This document shows, one piece after another, positions 7,726 to 15,598 of a DNA stretch of 33,429 nucleotides (its first letter is position 1; each line of letters starts with the position of its first letter). The stretch comes from Thioalkalivibrio nitratireducens (GTDB taxonomy: Bacteria > Pseudomonadota > Gammaproteobacteria > Ectothiorhodospirales > Ectothiorhodospiraceae). The DNA is taken from the NCBI GenBank assembly GCA_011390385.1, contig JAABSN010000013.1, positions 1-33,429 on the forward strand, in the 5' to 3' direction. The notes under the pieces were generated by a model. It was not told where the DNA came from, searched no databases, and was given only the letters and a program-made list of their open reading frames with translations. The translations under genes and the position numbers were made by a program.

Positions 7726-8279
7726 GGCGCCCTGTGCTGGTGGTATTTCCGCTGCTCGCACTGGGTCTGATCGGTGGCTGCGCGACCGCACCCACGGACC
7801 CACGCGAGGGAGGCTTTTTTGGCGGTGTCGCCGGGATTCAGAGCGGTGCCTATGAGGCGCGGGTGCAGGAACGCGAGGAACGCCTGGAACGCCTGCGTGC
7901 GGTGCAAAGCGAACTCGCGGCCGAGGGCAGGGAACTCGACAGCCAGCAACAGACCCGCGAGCAGCAGGTTGCCGCGGAGCGCGCCCGCCTGAGCCGCATG
8001 AACCGCGAGGTGACGGATCTGTCGCGCACGGTGGATGATCTGGAAGCCCGTCACGGTTCCGGCGATCGGCGTGTGCAGGAACTCCAGACCCGGCTGGCTT
8101 CGTTGCAGCAAGGTATGCGTGAACAGCAGTCCAGCCTGGACGCGCTGGAGGGCGTGGGTCCCGGTGGTGGCGGTGATCCTTCGGTGGAATTGCGCCGTCG
8201 GCAGCTGGAAGAGCAGCGCAGGGCACTGCAACAGGAGTATGAGCTGCTGCTCGATCTGTCGCTGGAACTCGCCCGCTGA
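7722..8279 (+). CDS. Coiled-coil lipoprotein, second in the Tag-like operon
   Basis: A 185-residue lipoprotein whose ATG overlaps the previous stop (ATGA). The lipobox is IGGC (C20) followed by Ala, again consistent with outer-membrane sorting. After a short Gly-rich stretch (EGGFFGGVAGIQSGAYEA) almost all of the sequence is Glu/Arg/Gln/Leu-rich, predicting one long coiled coil (about 45-180), broken near residue 145 by GVGPGGGGD. I recognise no named family. Translational coupling to the glycine-zipper lipoprotein and similar coil length suggest that the two pair in the periplasm. It is the last gene of the compact operon; about 340 nt without genes follow. Confidence 0.8.
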   Translation: MRRPVLVVFPLLALGLIGGCATAPTDPREGGFFGGVAGIQSGAYEARVQEREERLERLRAVQSELAAEGRELDSQQQTREQQVAAERARLSRMNREVTDLSRTVDDLEARHGSGDRRVQELQTRLASLQQGMREQQSSLDALEGVGPGGGGDPSVELRRRQLEEQRRALQQEYELLLDLSLELAR

Positions 8280-8619
8280 TGATTGCATTACCTGATCGCC
8301 ACCCATAATCCTCCGCAGGCAGGGGGCATCGCGCTGACGGTAGCGAAAGCGCCAGAATATGCGTTTGCGGGGCAGGCTCCTGCAATGACAAGAACCCGTA
8401 GCGGCGCACCTCGCGGGCGAAGCGGCCCGCTGCGGGGTTTGCGTGATGACCCCCGGCGGCAGCACGCTTGCTGGCAGTCCCCGGGTTTGTGCAACCGCAA
8501 CATGCCTGGCGTCCCGAGTCCGACAGGCTAATCGCGGGGCGAGCGCCATCGGCTAGTCGTGAACTCGGCTTTACGCCAGGGATTGTCCGAGAGACCAACA
8601 ACGAAGAGAGAGGAACGTG
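8280..8619 (+). other. Gap with REP-like hairpin
   Basis: This stretch holds no convincing gene. It contains a GC-rich imperfect hairpin, ACCTCGCGGGC (8408-8418) against GCCCGCTGCGGGGT (8425-8438), which resembles the REP elements of gammaproteobacteria (compare 17079-17108). A strong ribosome-binding site (AGAGAGAGGA) ends the gap before the next gene. I see no T-run terminator after the lipoprotein gene, so read-through into 8620 is possible. Confidence 0.45.
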
Positions 8620-10707
8620 ATGCCGAAACACGTGGTTCAGGGGGTGCTCGGCGGAATGCTGGCGCTGTTTCTCGTGGCTGGTGCCGGAGCCGGGGTCGGA
8701 ACCGTCGAACGGTTCGAAGTGCTCGAAGTGCAAGGTACCGTCGAGCGTGCGGTGGGGCCAGCGGATCTGCCTGGTATGGCGTCCGAGGATCGGGTCTCGG
8801 TGCGCGCCTTCGGTCGGGTTCCGGATGAGGTCAGTGCGCTCGCGCTGGAACGGACCGGGCCGGTGCGGGTGGCACAGGTCGTGATGGCTGACGCCGACGG
8901 AATGACGAGCGTGGAGCCGGTTCTGTCGGAATCGGCGCTGTCGCTGCGAGACTCGCTGCAGTCGTTGCTCGCGCTGCCGGAATCACCGCTGTCGATCGGT
9001 GGGGAGATCGAGATCGACGAGCAGCGGGATGGCCGGATGCGCGTGGTCATGCCGTTGATGTCCGTCGCTGTACCGTTGTCGCCGGAGCCGGGCGCCGACG
9101 TGGCCGAGATCGACCTCGGTACGCTGGTCGCCGACCTGCAACCATTGGGCGGGGATCGCTGGGAGATGGCGCTGCAGTTGCCGGACCGGGTGCATCTGCG
9201 GGGTCCGCAGGGCGATCTGCTGGCACGTGCCAGTTTCGGGACACAAACCTTCAATGGCGTTTGGGCTGCTGATTTGCTATCGCCGCTGAAACTCGACTCG
9301 GGACTGACCGACGTGGTTCTGGAAATCGAACCCGAGTCACCGCTGGCTGAATTGGGCGCTGATGCATCGGAGTCGGATCCACATCGTCCCGGGCGCGTGC
9401 TGTTGAAAGGCGTGACCCTGACGCTGGATTTCGACGAGGAACAGCCGGGCGTGGTCACCGGTCCGCTTGCGTTCGTGCTCGACGGACTGACTCTCGAGAG
9501 CGTGTCCGGGGAGACCCATGGCGGGCTTGGCCGCTTCGCGCTCGGTATCGATTATCACGGCGTCGATCTGGCGGCCCTGACGGCCTTTCGCGAGCTTGGC
9601 ACCAACCCGGAAAATCTGATGGAGCGCGATCCGGGTGAGCTGCTCGGTGAGATCCTCGCGGCGCTGGGTGGATTCGAGGGCCGCATGGAACTGACGGATC
9701 TCGCGGTTGCTGCGCCACCCGGCGAACCGGGCCACCTGCGGGTGGCACACGCGGCGATGGGGATGGGCTTCATGCCTTCGGGGGACGAGACCCGCAAACG
9801 CGATATCTGGACCAGTGTCGAAGCGCAGGGCTGGAGCTTTCGGGATGAGACCTTCGCGTTCGACATCGATGCTGCCGGGTGGCATCTGCGCCTCGATCGA
9901 ATCTCGCCGATGACGCTGCTGCAGCTGGGCATGACGTCGATGATGACCGGCGAACTCGCCGAAGCGGACATCATGGCTTCGGTGCAGGAAATACTTGGTG
10001 GCGTTGAATTCGGGCTTGCGCTGAGCGGGGCTCGTGGCAGGATGACCGCGGAGTTTCTCGCCGACGAACCGCCGTACGGTCTTGAGCACTTCGAGTTCGG
10101 ACTGGCATTTTCGGATCTCGACACGCCGACTCCCGGCGCATCGTTGACCTACGGTCACCGCGGAATCGAGGGTTTCCCGATGGGGATACTCCCGTTTCCG
10201 GAACCGTTCTTTCCGCGCGAGGTGATCGTGGATCTGAGCGTAGCGCGTCTGCCGGCGGGGTTGTTTGCCGATGCGGACAGGATGCAGGCACTGAAGGAAG
10301 GTGAGGGAGACACGGCAGCCGAGGCCCTCCTGGCGATGCTGGATAATGCGACCCGGATCGATGTGAACGAGCTGGTGATCGATCTGCCAATCGGCGGTTT
10401 GCGCTTTCGCGGGGACGTCCGGATCGAGGGTGAGGATGAAGCCCCGCCGGGGATCATGCGGGCCGACGCCGAGCTGGAAATCCGCAATCTCGATGCTCTG
10501 GTCGACCTCGCTGTGGGACTCAGCGGCAGCGATCAGGAGCGCCAGCAGCTGGTCGCGATGTCGACGATTCTCAAGCTGGCCGGTGAGGAACGCCTGAATG
10601 CCGAGGGTGAGGTGGTGCATTACTTCCTGATTCAGGGCAACAGCCTCGGTGAGCTTTTCGTTAACGGCGAAGATGTGGCGCCGCTGCTGATGGGCGGGAG
10701 GCGTTGA
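8620..10707 (+). CDS. Large exported protein, unknown function
   Basis: A 695-residue protein with an N-terminal hydrophobic export segment (GVLGGMLALFLVAGAGAG). The ATG at 8620 is chosen by its distance from AGAGAGAGGA; a GTG one codon earlier is equally open. The body alternates hydrophobic and acidic residues in short beta-like strands, with no obvious second membrane span and, as far as I can see, no cysteine. The C-terminal third (ELVIDLPIGGLRFRGDVRI, ADAELEIRNLDALVDLAVGL) recalls periplasmic DUF945/DUF2125-type proteins, but I cannot confirm this. The stop overlaps the TTG start of the S41 protease, so the two are translationally coupled. It could be a protease substrate or partner, or an envelope lipid-handling protein. 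Confidence 0.75.
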   Translation: MPKHVVQGVLGGMLALFLVAGAGAGVGTVERFEVLEVQGTVERAVGPADLPGMASEDRVSVRAFGRVPDEVSALALERTGPVRVAQVVMADADGMTSVEPVLSESALSLRDSLQSLLALPESPLSIGGEIEIDEQRDGRMRVVMPLMSVAVPLSPEPGADVAEIDLGTLVADLQPLGGDRWEMALQLPDRVHLRGPQGDLLARASFGTQTFNGVWAADLLSPLKLDSGLTDVVLEIEPESPLAELGADASESDPHRPGRVLLKGVTLTLDFDEEQPGVVTGPLAFVLDGLTLESVSGETHGGLGRFALGIDYHGVDLAALTAFRELGTNPENLMERDPGELLGEILAALGGFEGRMELTDLAVAAPPGEPGHLRVAHAAMGMGFMPSGDETRKRDIWTSVEAQGWSFRDETFAFDIDAAGWHLRLDRISPMTLLQLGMTSMMTGELAEADIMASVQEILGGVEFGLALSGARGRMTAEFLADEPPYGLEHFEFGLAFSDLDTPTPGASLTYGHRGIEGFPMGILPFPEPFFPREVIVDLSVARLPAGLFADADRMQALKEGEGDTAAEALLAMLDNATRIDVNELVIDLPIGGLRFRGDVRIEGEDEAPPGIMRADAELEIRNLDALVDLAVGLSGSDQERQQLVAMSTILKLAGEERLNAEGEVVHYFLIQGNSLGELFVNGEDVAPLLMGGRR

Positions 10708-11843
10708 GTCGGACTTCCGGTGCGCTGCGGCGGCTGCCGCTATTGCTCCTCGTTGTCGCGTTTGCGAGCCAGGGGTCGGCGGTCCCGCCGCTCGATGAGA
10801 TTCGCGGGATTCTCGGCCAGGAACTCGTCCCCGAGCCCACAGTTGCGGCGCTCGTTGAACTCTCGGGAGAGAATTTCCAAGAGGCGCTTGCGGCATTGGA
10901 TCCCTATGCGGTCTGGTTTCCGCCGGATGAGGCCAGCCGTCCGTTCAGACTGACCCGCACGCTGGGGGGTATTGGCGCGGAACTGGAGGTCAGCGAAGGG
11001 CGCGCATGGTTGTTGCCGCGGCAGGGTGCACCGCTTGCCGCGGTCGGGTTTCTGGATCGTGCCGAACTGGTTTCCGTGGACGGACAGCCCGTGGCAGGGT
11101 TGGACGCGGGGACCGTTGCCGCTCTGTTGCAGGGCGAACCCGGAACCGGGATTCGCCTGTTGCTGACGCGGCAGGATGGTCGGCAGCGCTACGACGTGCG
11201 CCTCGTACGGGAAACAACACGACCGTTGGACGTCGAGCTCTGGCATATGGAAGAAGCGGCGGTGCTGCGGATAACGGACTTCGTTGCCGGACGGACACGG
11301 ACCGCTTTGGCTGCGACCCTGGAGCAGCTGGCTTCCGGTACGGGCCGTGTCGTCATCGATCTTCGCTACGCGGGAGGCGGCGATCTCTACGAGGCGATCG
11401 ACGCGGCTGCGATGCTGGTCGGGCCGGACAGGCTTCTTTGCTCGCTACACGGCCGGGAGCGGTCGCCGCAGATCCTGCGGTCGACGTCGGATTTCCGCTT
11501 CGAGCGGGAATGGGTGCTGCTGGTCGGACCATCAACGGCGAGTGCCGCCGAAATCTTTGCTGGCATTCTTCGCCATCACCAGCGGGCACTGCTGGTCGGG
11601 CAGCAGACTTTCGGCAAATGTCATTCGCAGACCGAGCGGCGCCTCGGCGACGGTTCCACCCTGCGCTTTACCAACCGGGAAGTGCGTTTCCCGGACGGCA
11701 GTTCGTGTTCGAACAACGGCCTCGTTCCCGATGTGCGCCTGGGCAACGAAACACTCCGGGATCTCGAGCAGGTCCTGCGGGCTCTTCCGCGTCGCCGCGA
11801 TGCGACGGATCCTTCCGCACCGAGCGCGACTCACGGAGGCTGA
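10704..11843 (+). CDS. S41 family C-terminal processing protease (PDZ)
   Basis: A 379-residue exported serine protease. The TTG at 10704 overlaps the upstream stop as TTGA; GGGAGG lies just before it and no ATG is available nearby. A signal peptide (LPLLLLVVAFASQGSA) leads to a PDZ segment around 112-170 (VSVDGQPVAGLDAGTVAALL) and then the S41 core. The catalytic dyad is visible: S280 in STASAAEIFAG and K305 in QQTFGKC. The spacing of 25 is the same as in E. coli Prc (S430/K455). The protein is much shorter than Prc and close to CtpA size. It should cut periplasmic proteins near their C-termini. Coupling to the exported 695-residue protein, and the nearby Tag-like operon, suggest control of envelope components by proteolysis; this is inference. 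Confidence 0.88.
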   Translation: MSRTSGALRRLPLLLLVVAFASQGSAVPPLDEIRGILGQELVPEPTVAALVELSGENFQEALAALDPYAVWFPPDEASRPFRLTRTLGGIGAELEVSEGRAWLLPRQGAPLAAVGFLDRAELVSVDGQPVAGLDAGTVAALLQGEPGTGIRLLLTRQDGRQRYDVRLVRETTRPLDVELWHMEEAAVLRITDFVAGRTRTALAATLEQLASGTGRVVIDLRYAGGGDLYEAIDAAAMLVGPDRLLCSLHGRERSPQILRSTSDFRFEREWVLLVGPSTASAAEIFAGILRHHQRALLVGQQTFGKCHSQTERRLGDGSTLRFTNREVRFPDGSSCSNNGLVPDVRLGNETLRDLEQVLRALPRRRDATDPSAPSATHGG

Positions 11844-12041
11844 CGCAGCAATCGGAAGAGTCCGGCGTGCGACCGGTCGGTCCCACTGCAGCCGTCAAAG
11901 TCTGAATAGCAGGCTACGGGAGATCTGGGGCGCGGAAGCGGATGATAGCAGCGCGCCCGGTACTTACCCGGTACCGGATGGACGTCCACAACGAAGAACG
12001 CATCTGATGTACGCCCGGTGGAACGTCGTCCGGAAAACGCA

Positions 12042-12599
12042 TCAAGTCGGTGCCTTCCAGCGCTCGTGGCCGAAGGCCTCGTCGACCGGGGTGCCAGCGA
12101 TGTGGTTGGTGTAGTTCGAGAGCGTCTTGAGGCCGATTCCCAGGATCACGTCCAGCACCTGCTGTTCGCCAAACCCGGCGTCCCGGAATGCCGAAAGATC
12201 GGCGGGATCGACCCAGCCGCGCTTCTCCAGCATTGCATTGACGAACTGGCGCAGGGCCTCGAGCCGCGCATCTCCCAGCGGTCGATCCTCGCGCAATGCA
12301 TCGACCTCGGCATCCGGGAGTCCGGTCATGCGGCCGGTCGCGCTGTGCGCCGCCATGCAGTAATCGCACCCGTGAAAGCGGCTGACCGACAACAGGATCA
12401 CGCCACGCTCCTGTGCGGACAGCGAGCAGCTTTCGAACAAGCCGGTCAGATCCAGGTATGCCTTTGCGAGTTCGGGCGAGGTGGCCATCTTGCGCGTGAG
12501 GTTCGGGATCATCCCGAACGTGGCCTGAGCGCTGTCGAAGGCCGCGACGGCGTCGGGTGCGCTATCACGGTCGTGTAGCGGGAAATCGGCGTATTGCAT
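12042..12599 (-). CDS. Carboxymuconolactone decarboxylase / AhpD-like protein
   Basis: A 185-residue cytoplasmic protein of the CMD/AhpD all-helical fold. The redox motif C78-D-Y-C81 followed by H85 (FHGCDYCMAAHS) is present. A shorter helical region follows, ending GIGLKTLSNYTNHIAGTPVD, typical of peroxidase-related members. The glutamate that in AhpD lies 12 residues before the first cysteine appears to be Gly66, with a Glu at 64, so proton relay may differ. The gene lies 28 nt downstream of a TetR regulator on the same strand and is probably co-transcribed with it. A role in peroxide or reactive-electrophile defence is plausible. Confidence 0.85.
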   Translation of the reverse strand: MQYADFPLHDRDSAPDAVAAFDSAQATFGMIPNLTRKMATSPELAKAYLDLTGLFESCSLSAQERGVILLSVSRFHGCDYCMAAHSATGRMTGLPDAEVDALREDRPLGDARLEALRQFVNAMLEKRGWVDPADLSAFRDAGFGEQQVLDVILGIGLKTLSNYTNHIAGTPVDEAFGHERWKAPT

Positions 12600-12627
12600 C
12601 GTGGTTCTCCTTGGTGTGGATCAACGA

Positions 12628-13272
12628 TCAATCAGTGGTTCTGCCAGCGGCCGGCGCAGCCGGATCCGGACTTCCGATCAGCAGATGCAGTGCCGGACCG
12701 AGGCGCAGGATGGTTTCGGGATTCTGGTCCAGCTTGGCCATCACCAGAATGCCCTCCATCAGGGCGAGCCAGCGCTCGGCGTTGCGGTGTGTGTCGGTTG
12801 CCGCCGGAAGCTCGCCGCGTTCGACGGCGGCCTGCAGGCAGCGCCGGAAATGACCGGCAATGCGATCGAGGTGACGTTTGATCGCCTGGCGCAGGCCGGG
12901 GCTGTAGGTCGCGGTCTCGACGATCAGGTTGCCGAACGGGCAGCCGGGCAGGTGGCCGGATTCCCGGTGGACGGCGGCCTCGAAGCGGTAAATCGCCCGT
13001 ACGAAGGCGTCGACCCGTTCCCGCAGGGATCCCGATCCGTCCAGACTGGGCACCAGGACCTCGCGTTCGAAGTGGTGCATGTGCTCGTCGAGCATGGCCT
13101 GCACCAATGCCTCCTTGCTGCTGAAGAAGTGATAAAGGCTTCCCTTGCGGACTCCGGCACGCGCGCAGATCTCCGCGGTTCCCACATGCTCGAAGCTGCG
13201 GGTGAAGATCAGATCGCGTGCCGCGTTGAGCAGGGCGGTGCGGGAGTCGGGTTTCGCCTGGTTTGTGTCCAT
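12628..13272 (-). CDS. TetR family regulator
   Basis: A 214-residue repressor. The ATG at 13272 is chosen because the TetR N-terminus (RTALLNAARDLIFTRSFEHV) begins shortly after it; the longer open frame upstream is shadow sequence of the divergent gene. The helix-turn-helix is GTAEICARAGVRKGSLYHFF, and the TetR hallmark KGSLYHFFSSKEALVQAML is intact. The C-terminal ligand domain resembles AcrR-type regulators with CPFGNL. A near-perfect palindrome lies 12 nt upstream of the start, which fits autoregulation and control of the divergent gene. It is the first gene of an operon with the CMD-like protein. Confidence 0.9.
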   Translation of the reverse strand: MDTNQAKPDSRTALLNAARDLIFTRSFEHVGTAEICARAGVRKGSLYHFFSSKEALVQAMLDEHMHHFEREVLVPSLDGSGSLRERVDAFVRAIYRFEAAVHRESGHLPGCPFGNLIVETATYSPGLRQAIKRHLDRIAGHFRRCLQAAVERGELPAATDTHRNAERWLALMEGILVMAKLDQNPETILRLGPALHLLIGSPDPAAPAAGRTTD

Positions 13273-13284
13273 GCGATGGAAGAA

Positions 13285-13306
13285 TAGTTGACCGGTCGGT
13301 AAACTA
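13285..13306. promoter_or_regulatory. Probable TetR operator
   Basis: The 22-bp sequence TAGTTGACCGGTCGGTAAAC plus TA matches its own reverse complement at 18 of 22 positions. It contains the ACCGGTCGGT core common among AcrR-type operators. It lies between the divergent starts at 13272 (TetR) and 13339 (unknown protein), placed to regulate both promoters. Assignment to this TetR protein is an inference from position. Confidence 0.7.
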
Positions 13307-13338
13307 CAAGCGGTGATCAGCAGCGAATGGAGGTAGCA

Positions 13339-14076
13339 ATGACCACTTCGGTCGAATCCGGCACACCGCCGGTTGTCGTGACGGCGGCATATGCCGATCG
13401 CTGGGATGACGGCTTCGGAGTACGGGGTTGGAAACTCGATGTCCCGGGCGCTGGCCCTGATGTGATCGCGGCAACCCCTTACACGGGTGAGCGCATACCG
13501 ACATCGGTCTTCGTGCACGATCTCGTTGATCATCACCTTTGCGGGTTCCGCCTGTCCGGCTATCTGGACGAGGCCGGTGCGCTGATCCAGTTGGCGCAGC
13601 GCACCGGTTCCGATCCGGTGGCGGACTTCCAACAGATCATCGACGAGGATCTGCTGCCGGGGGCGTTCGCGGGGCCGGACTGGAAGGCCCTGCTTCCCGC
13701 GTCGCTGGTCGCGGAAATCGATGCCATGGGCGGCGGGCAAGCGGCCTTCCGGGCCCTGCGGCAGGAATATGGTGATGGTCTCCTGCGCGCCCTGTTCACG
13801 GCTGGGTTCGTGCGTCAGGGTTGGGCGCGCAGGGATGCAGCGCGCGGCGCATGGACCGCTTTGGGACTCGACTATGACGCCCGGCCCCGCATCGCCCTCG
13901 CGTTGCAGGAACTCTTCAGGTGGATGGATACGCAGGTGCAGGAGCGAGAATGGCCACATGCGCGCGGCGAATTCTCGATTGCCAACCACTGTGTTGATTT
14001 CACCTTCGCAACGCCGGATCGATGCCGTTACCGGGTCGCGGTCGATCCAGGCCAGACCGCCAGCCCGGGTCCGTGA
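13339..14076 (+). CDS. Uncharacterised protein divergent from TetR
   Basis: A 245-residue soluble protein that I do not recognise. The ATG at 13339 is chosen over the one at 13327 because GGAGGT (13329-13334) sits 4 nt upstream of it. There is no signal peptide or membrane segment. Notable residues are the His/Asp-rich VFVHDLVDHHLCGFRLSGY (around 55-75), mostly helical sequence, and a C-terminal beta-rich end (NHCVDFTFATPDRCRYRVAV). It probably belongs to the regulon of the divergent TetR protein through the shared operator. About 140 nt later comes a copy of the chromosomal repeat family. Confidence 0.7.
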   Translation: MTTSVESGTPPVVVTAAYADRWDDGFGVRGWKLDVPGAGPDVIAATPYTGERIPTSVFVHDLVDHHLCGFRLSGYLDEAGALIQLAQRTGSDPVADFQQIIDEDLLPGAFAGPDWKALLPASLVAEIDAMGGGQAAFRALRQEYGDGLLRALFTAGFVRQGWARRDAARGAWTALGLDYDARPRIALALQELFRWMDTQVQEREWPHARGEFSIANHCVDFTFATPDRCRYRVAVDPGQTASPGP

Positions 14077-14220
14077 AAGTGGCATCGGTGCAGCGCCGTC
14101 TGATGCACGATGCACAGAGCCGGATCCGCGAAGGGACTGAACCATGAACCCATGTGTTTGTTGGTTTCTGCCGAACTCTCATGGCCATGCGTGCCATCCC
14201 GAAACATGAAAACTGTAGGC

Positions 14221-14355
14221 GCAGGGTGCCGTGAGGCGCAGCCGAACCGCACCGATATCACGCCGGTCCTGGCTCCCGGGCCTCGAGCGGCGCAATTCGC
14301 TGCGCTCATTGGCACCCTACGACTTTCATGACCGGGGGTGGCCGCCGGCGCCATG
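14221..14355. repeat. GTAGGGTGCC-family repeat with trailing GC block
   Basis: A copy of the family at 214-430, inverted relative to it: GCAGGGTGCCGTGAGGCGCA at 14221 to GGCACCCTAC at 14320. After 16 nt follows GGTGGCCGCCGGCGCCATG (14337-14355). The same block lies 17 nt after the copy at 22341-22452, so it is part of the repeat unit. The rest of the 528-nt interval 14077-14604 shows no gene; its end holds the presumed rimK promoter. Confidence 0.75.
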
Positions 14356-14490
14356 GCAGTTGGCGTGAAAATCCCGACCATGCGCGCATCGGCCTGTGGG
14401 TGCTTGCCGTGCATGCGAACGCGCCGTAGGCGCGCCCGGCGCTGCAGGACCCAATGGTCAACCCGCGACCGACGGTCACAGTGAACCGGG

Positions 14491-14496
14491 TATACT
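14491..14496 (+). promoter_or_regulatory. Candidate -10 box for rimK
   Basis: TATACT matches the sigma-70 -10 consensus at five of six positions and lies about 110 nt before the rimK start, in otherwise GC-rich DNA. No good -35 hexamer stands at the expected distance, so the promoter may need an activator or be spurious. Confidence 0.3.
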
Positions 14497-14604
14497 GCTC
14501 CTGAAAATCCATGTTGCCGGAGAGCACTGCATTGCGCGGTTGCTACTGTGCCGATCCTATTCACGCCGATCGATGCAGCCGGATCCGGACCCCAAGGACT
14601 GTCG

Positions 14605-15528
14605 ATGAAAATCGCTGTACTTTCGCGCAATTCCCGACTTTATTCCACGCGCCGCCTGGTGGATGCCTGCACGGCGCGTGGCCACGAGGTGCGCGTGCTG
14701 GACGTGTTGCGCTGCTACATGAACATCACCTCGCGTCGACCGAGTATCCACTACAAGGGCGAAGCGCTCACCGGCTTCGACGCGGTGATCCCACGGATCG
14801 GAGCCTCGGTCACCTTCTACGGCACTGCCGTGTTGCGCCAGTTCGAAATGATGGGTGTCATGCCGCTCAACGAATCGGTGGCCATCACCCGCTCGCGCGA
14901 CAAACTGCGCTCCTTGCAGCTGCTCGCGCGCGAGGGTGTGGGCCTGCCCGTGACCGGCTTCGCGCACAAGCCCGACGATGTGCAGGACTTGATGAAGATG
15001 GTCGGTGGGGCTCCGGCGGTGATCAAGCTGCTGGAGGGGACCCAGGGCATCGGCGTGGTGATGGCCGAGACGCAACAGGCCGCCGAGAGCGTCATCGAGG
15101 CTTTCATGGGGCTCAAGGCCAACATCCTGGTGCAGGAATTCATCAAGGAGGCGGGCGGAGCCGACATCCGCTGTTTCGTGGTCGACGGCAAGGTGGTCGC
15201 AGCGATGAAACGGCAAGGGAAGGAAGGCGAATTCCGCTCCAACCTGCATCGCGGCGGGAGCGCCTCGCTGACCCGTCTGAGTCCTGAGGAACGTGCGACC
15301 GCGACCCGTGCCGCCAAGATCATGGGTCTCAACGTCGCCGGCGTGGATATCCTGCGCTCCAACCACGGGCCGGTGGTGATGGAAGTGAATTCGTCGCCCG
15401 GTCTGGAGGGTATCGAGGCCGCGAGCGGCAAGGACGTGGCCGGGCTGATCGTCGAGTTTGTGGAGAAATCCCTGGCCGGGCGACAATCCAACCGCAGCCG
15501 TACGCGTACGCGCGGCAGCAAGGGCTGA
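14605..15528 (+). CDS. rimK: RimK, ribosomal protein S6 glutamate ligase
   Basis: A 307-residue ATP-grasp ligase of the length usual for RimK. The ATG at 14605 follows AAGGA and gives the family N-terminus [18 protein letters not shown]. Family segments are visible: [39 protein letters not shown], the ATP-binding [29 protein letters not shown] and the metal/ATP site [14 protein letters not shown]. RimK adds glutamate residues to the C-terminus of ribosomal protein S6. The tail is Arg-rich ([13 protein letters not shown]). The next gene, 70 nt on, is an aspartoacylase-like enzyme, a pairing I recall from other gammaproteobacteria. Confidence 0.95.
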   Translation: MKIAVLSRNSRLYSTRRLVDACTARGHEVRVLDVLRCYMNITSRRPSIHYKGEALTGFDAVIPRIGASVTFYGTAVLRQFEMMGVMPLNESVAITRSRDKLRSLQLLAREGVGLPVTGFAHKPDDVQDLMKMVGGAPAVIKLLEGTQGIGVVMAETQQAAESVIEAFMGLKANILVQEFIKEAGGADIRCFVVDGKVVAAMKRQGKEGEFRSNLHRGGSASLTRLSPEERATATRAAKIMGLNVAGVDILRSNHGPVVMEVNSSPGLEGIEAASGKDVAGLIVEFVEKSLAGRQSNRSRTRTRGSKG

Positions 15529-15598
15529 ACGGCGGTGCCAGCGTGCCGCGTTCAGGCTCGGACTCGCCACGAGCAGGGGGCTTCCCTCGGTCCCTGAT

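Noticed and set aside
684..8279. Type VI secretion locus
   Set aside because: Only Tag/PpkA-like genes are present; no TssB/C, ClpV, Hcp, VgrG, TssJKLM or kinase domain is in the window.
6691..8733. 680-codon minus-strand frame across the lipoprotein genes
   Set aside because: The plus strand has lipoboxes, ribosome-binding sites and an ATGA overlap; the minus frame has none of these.
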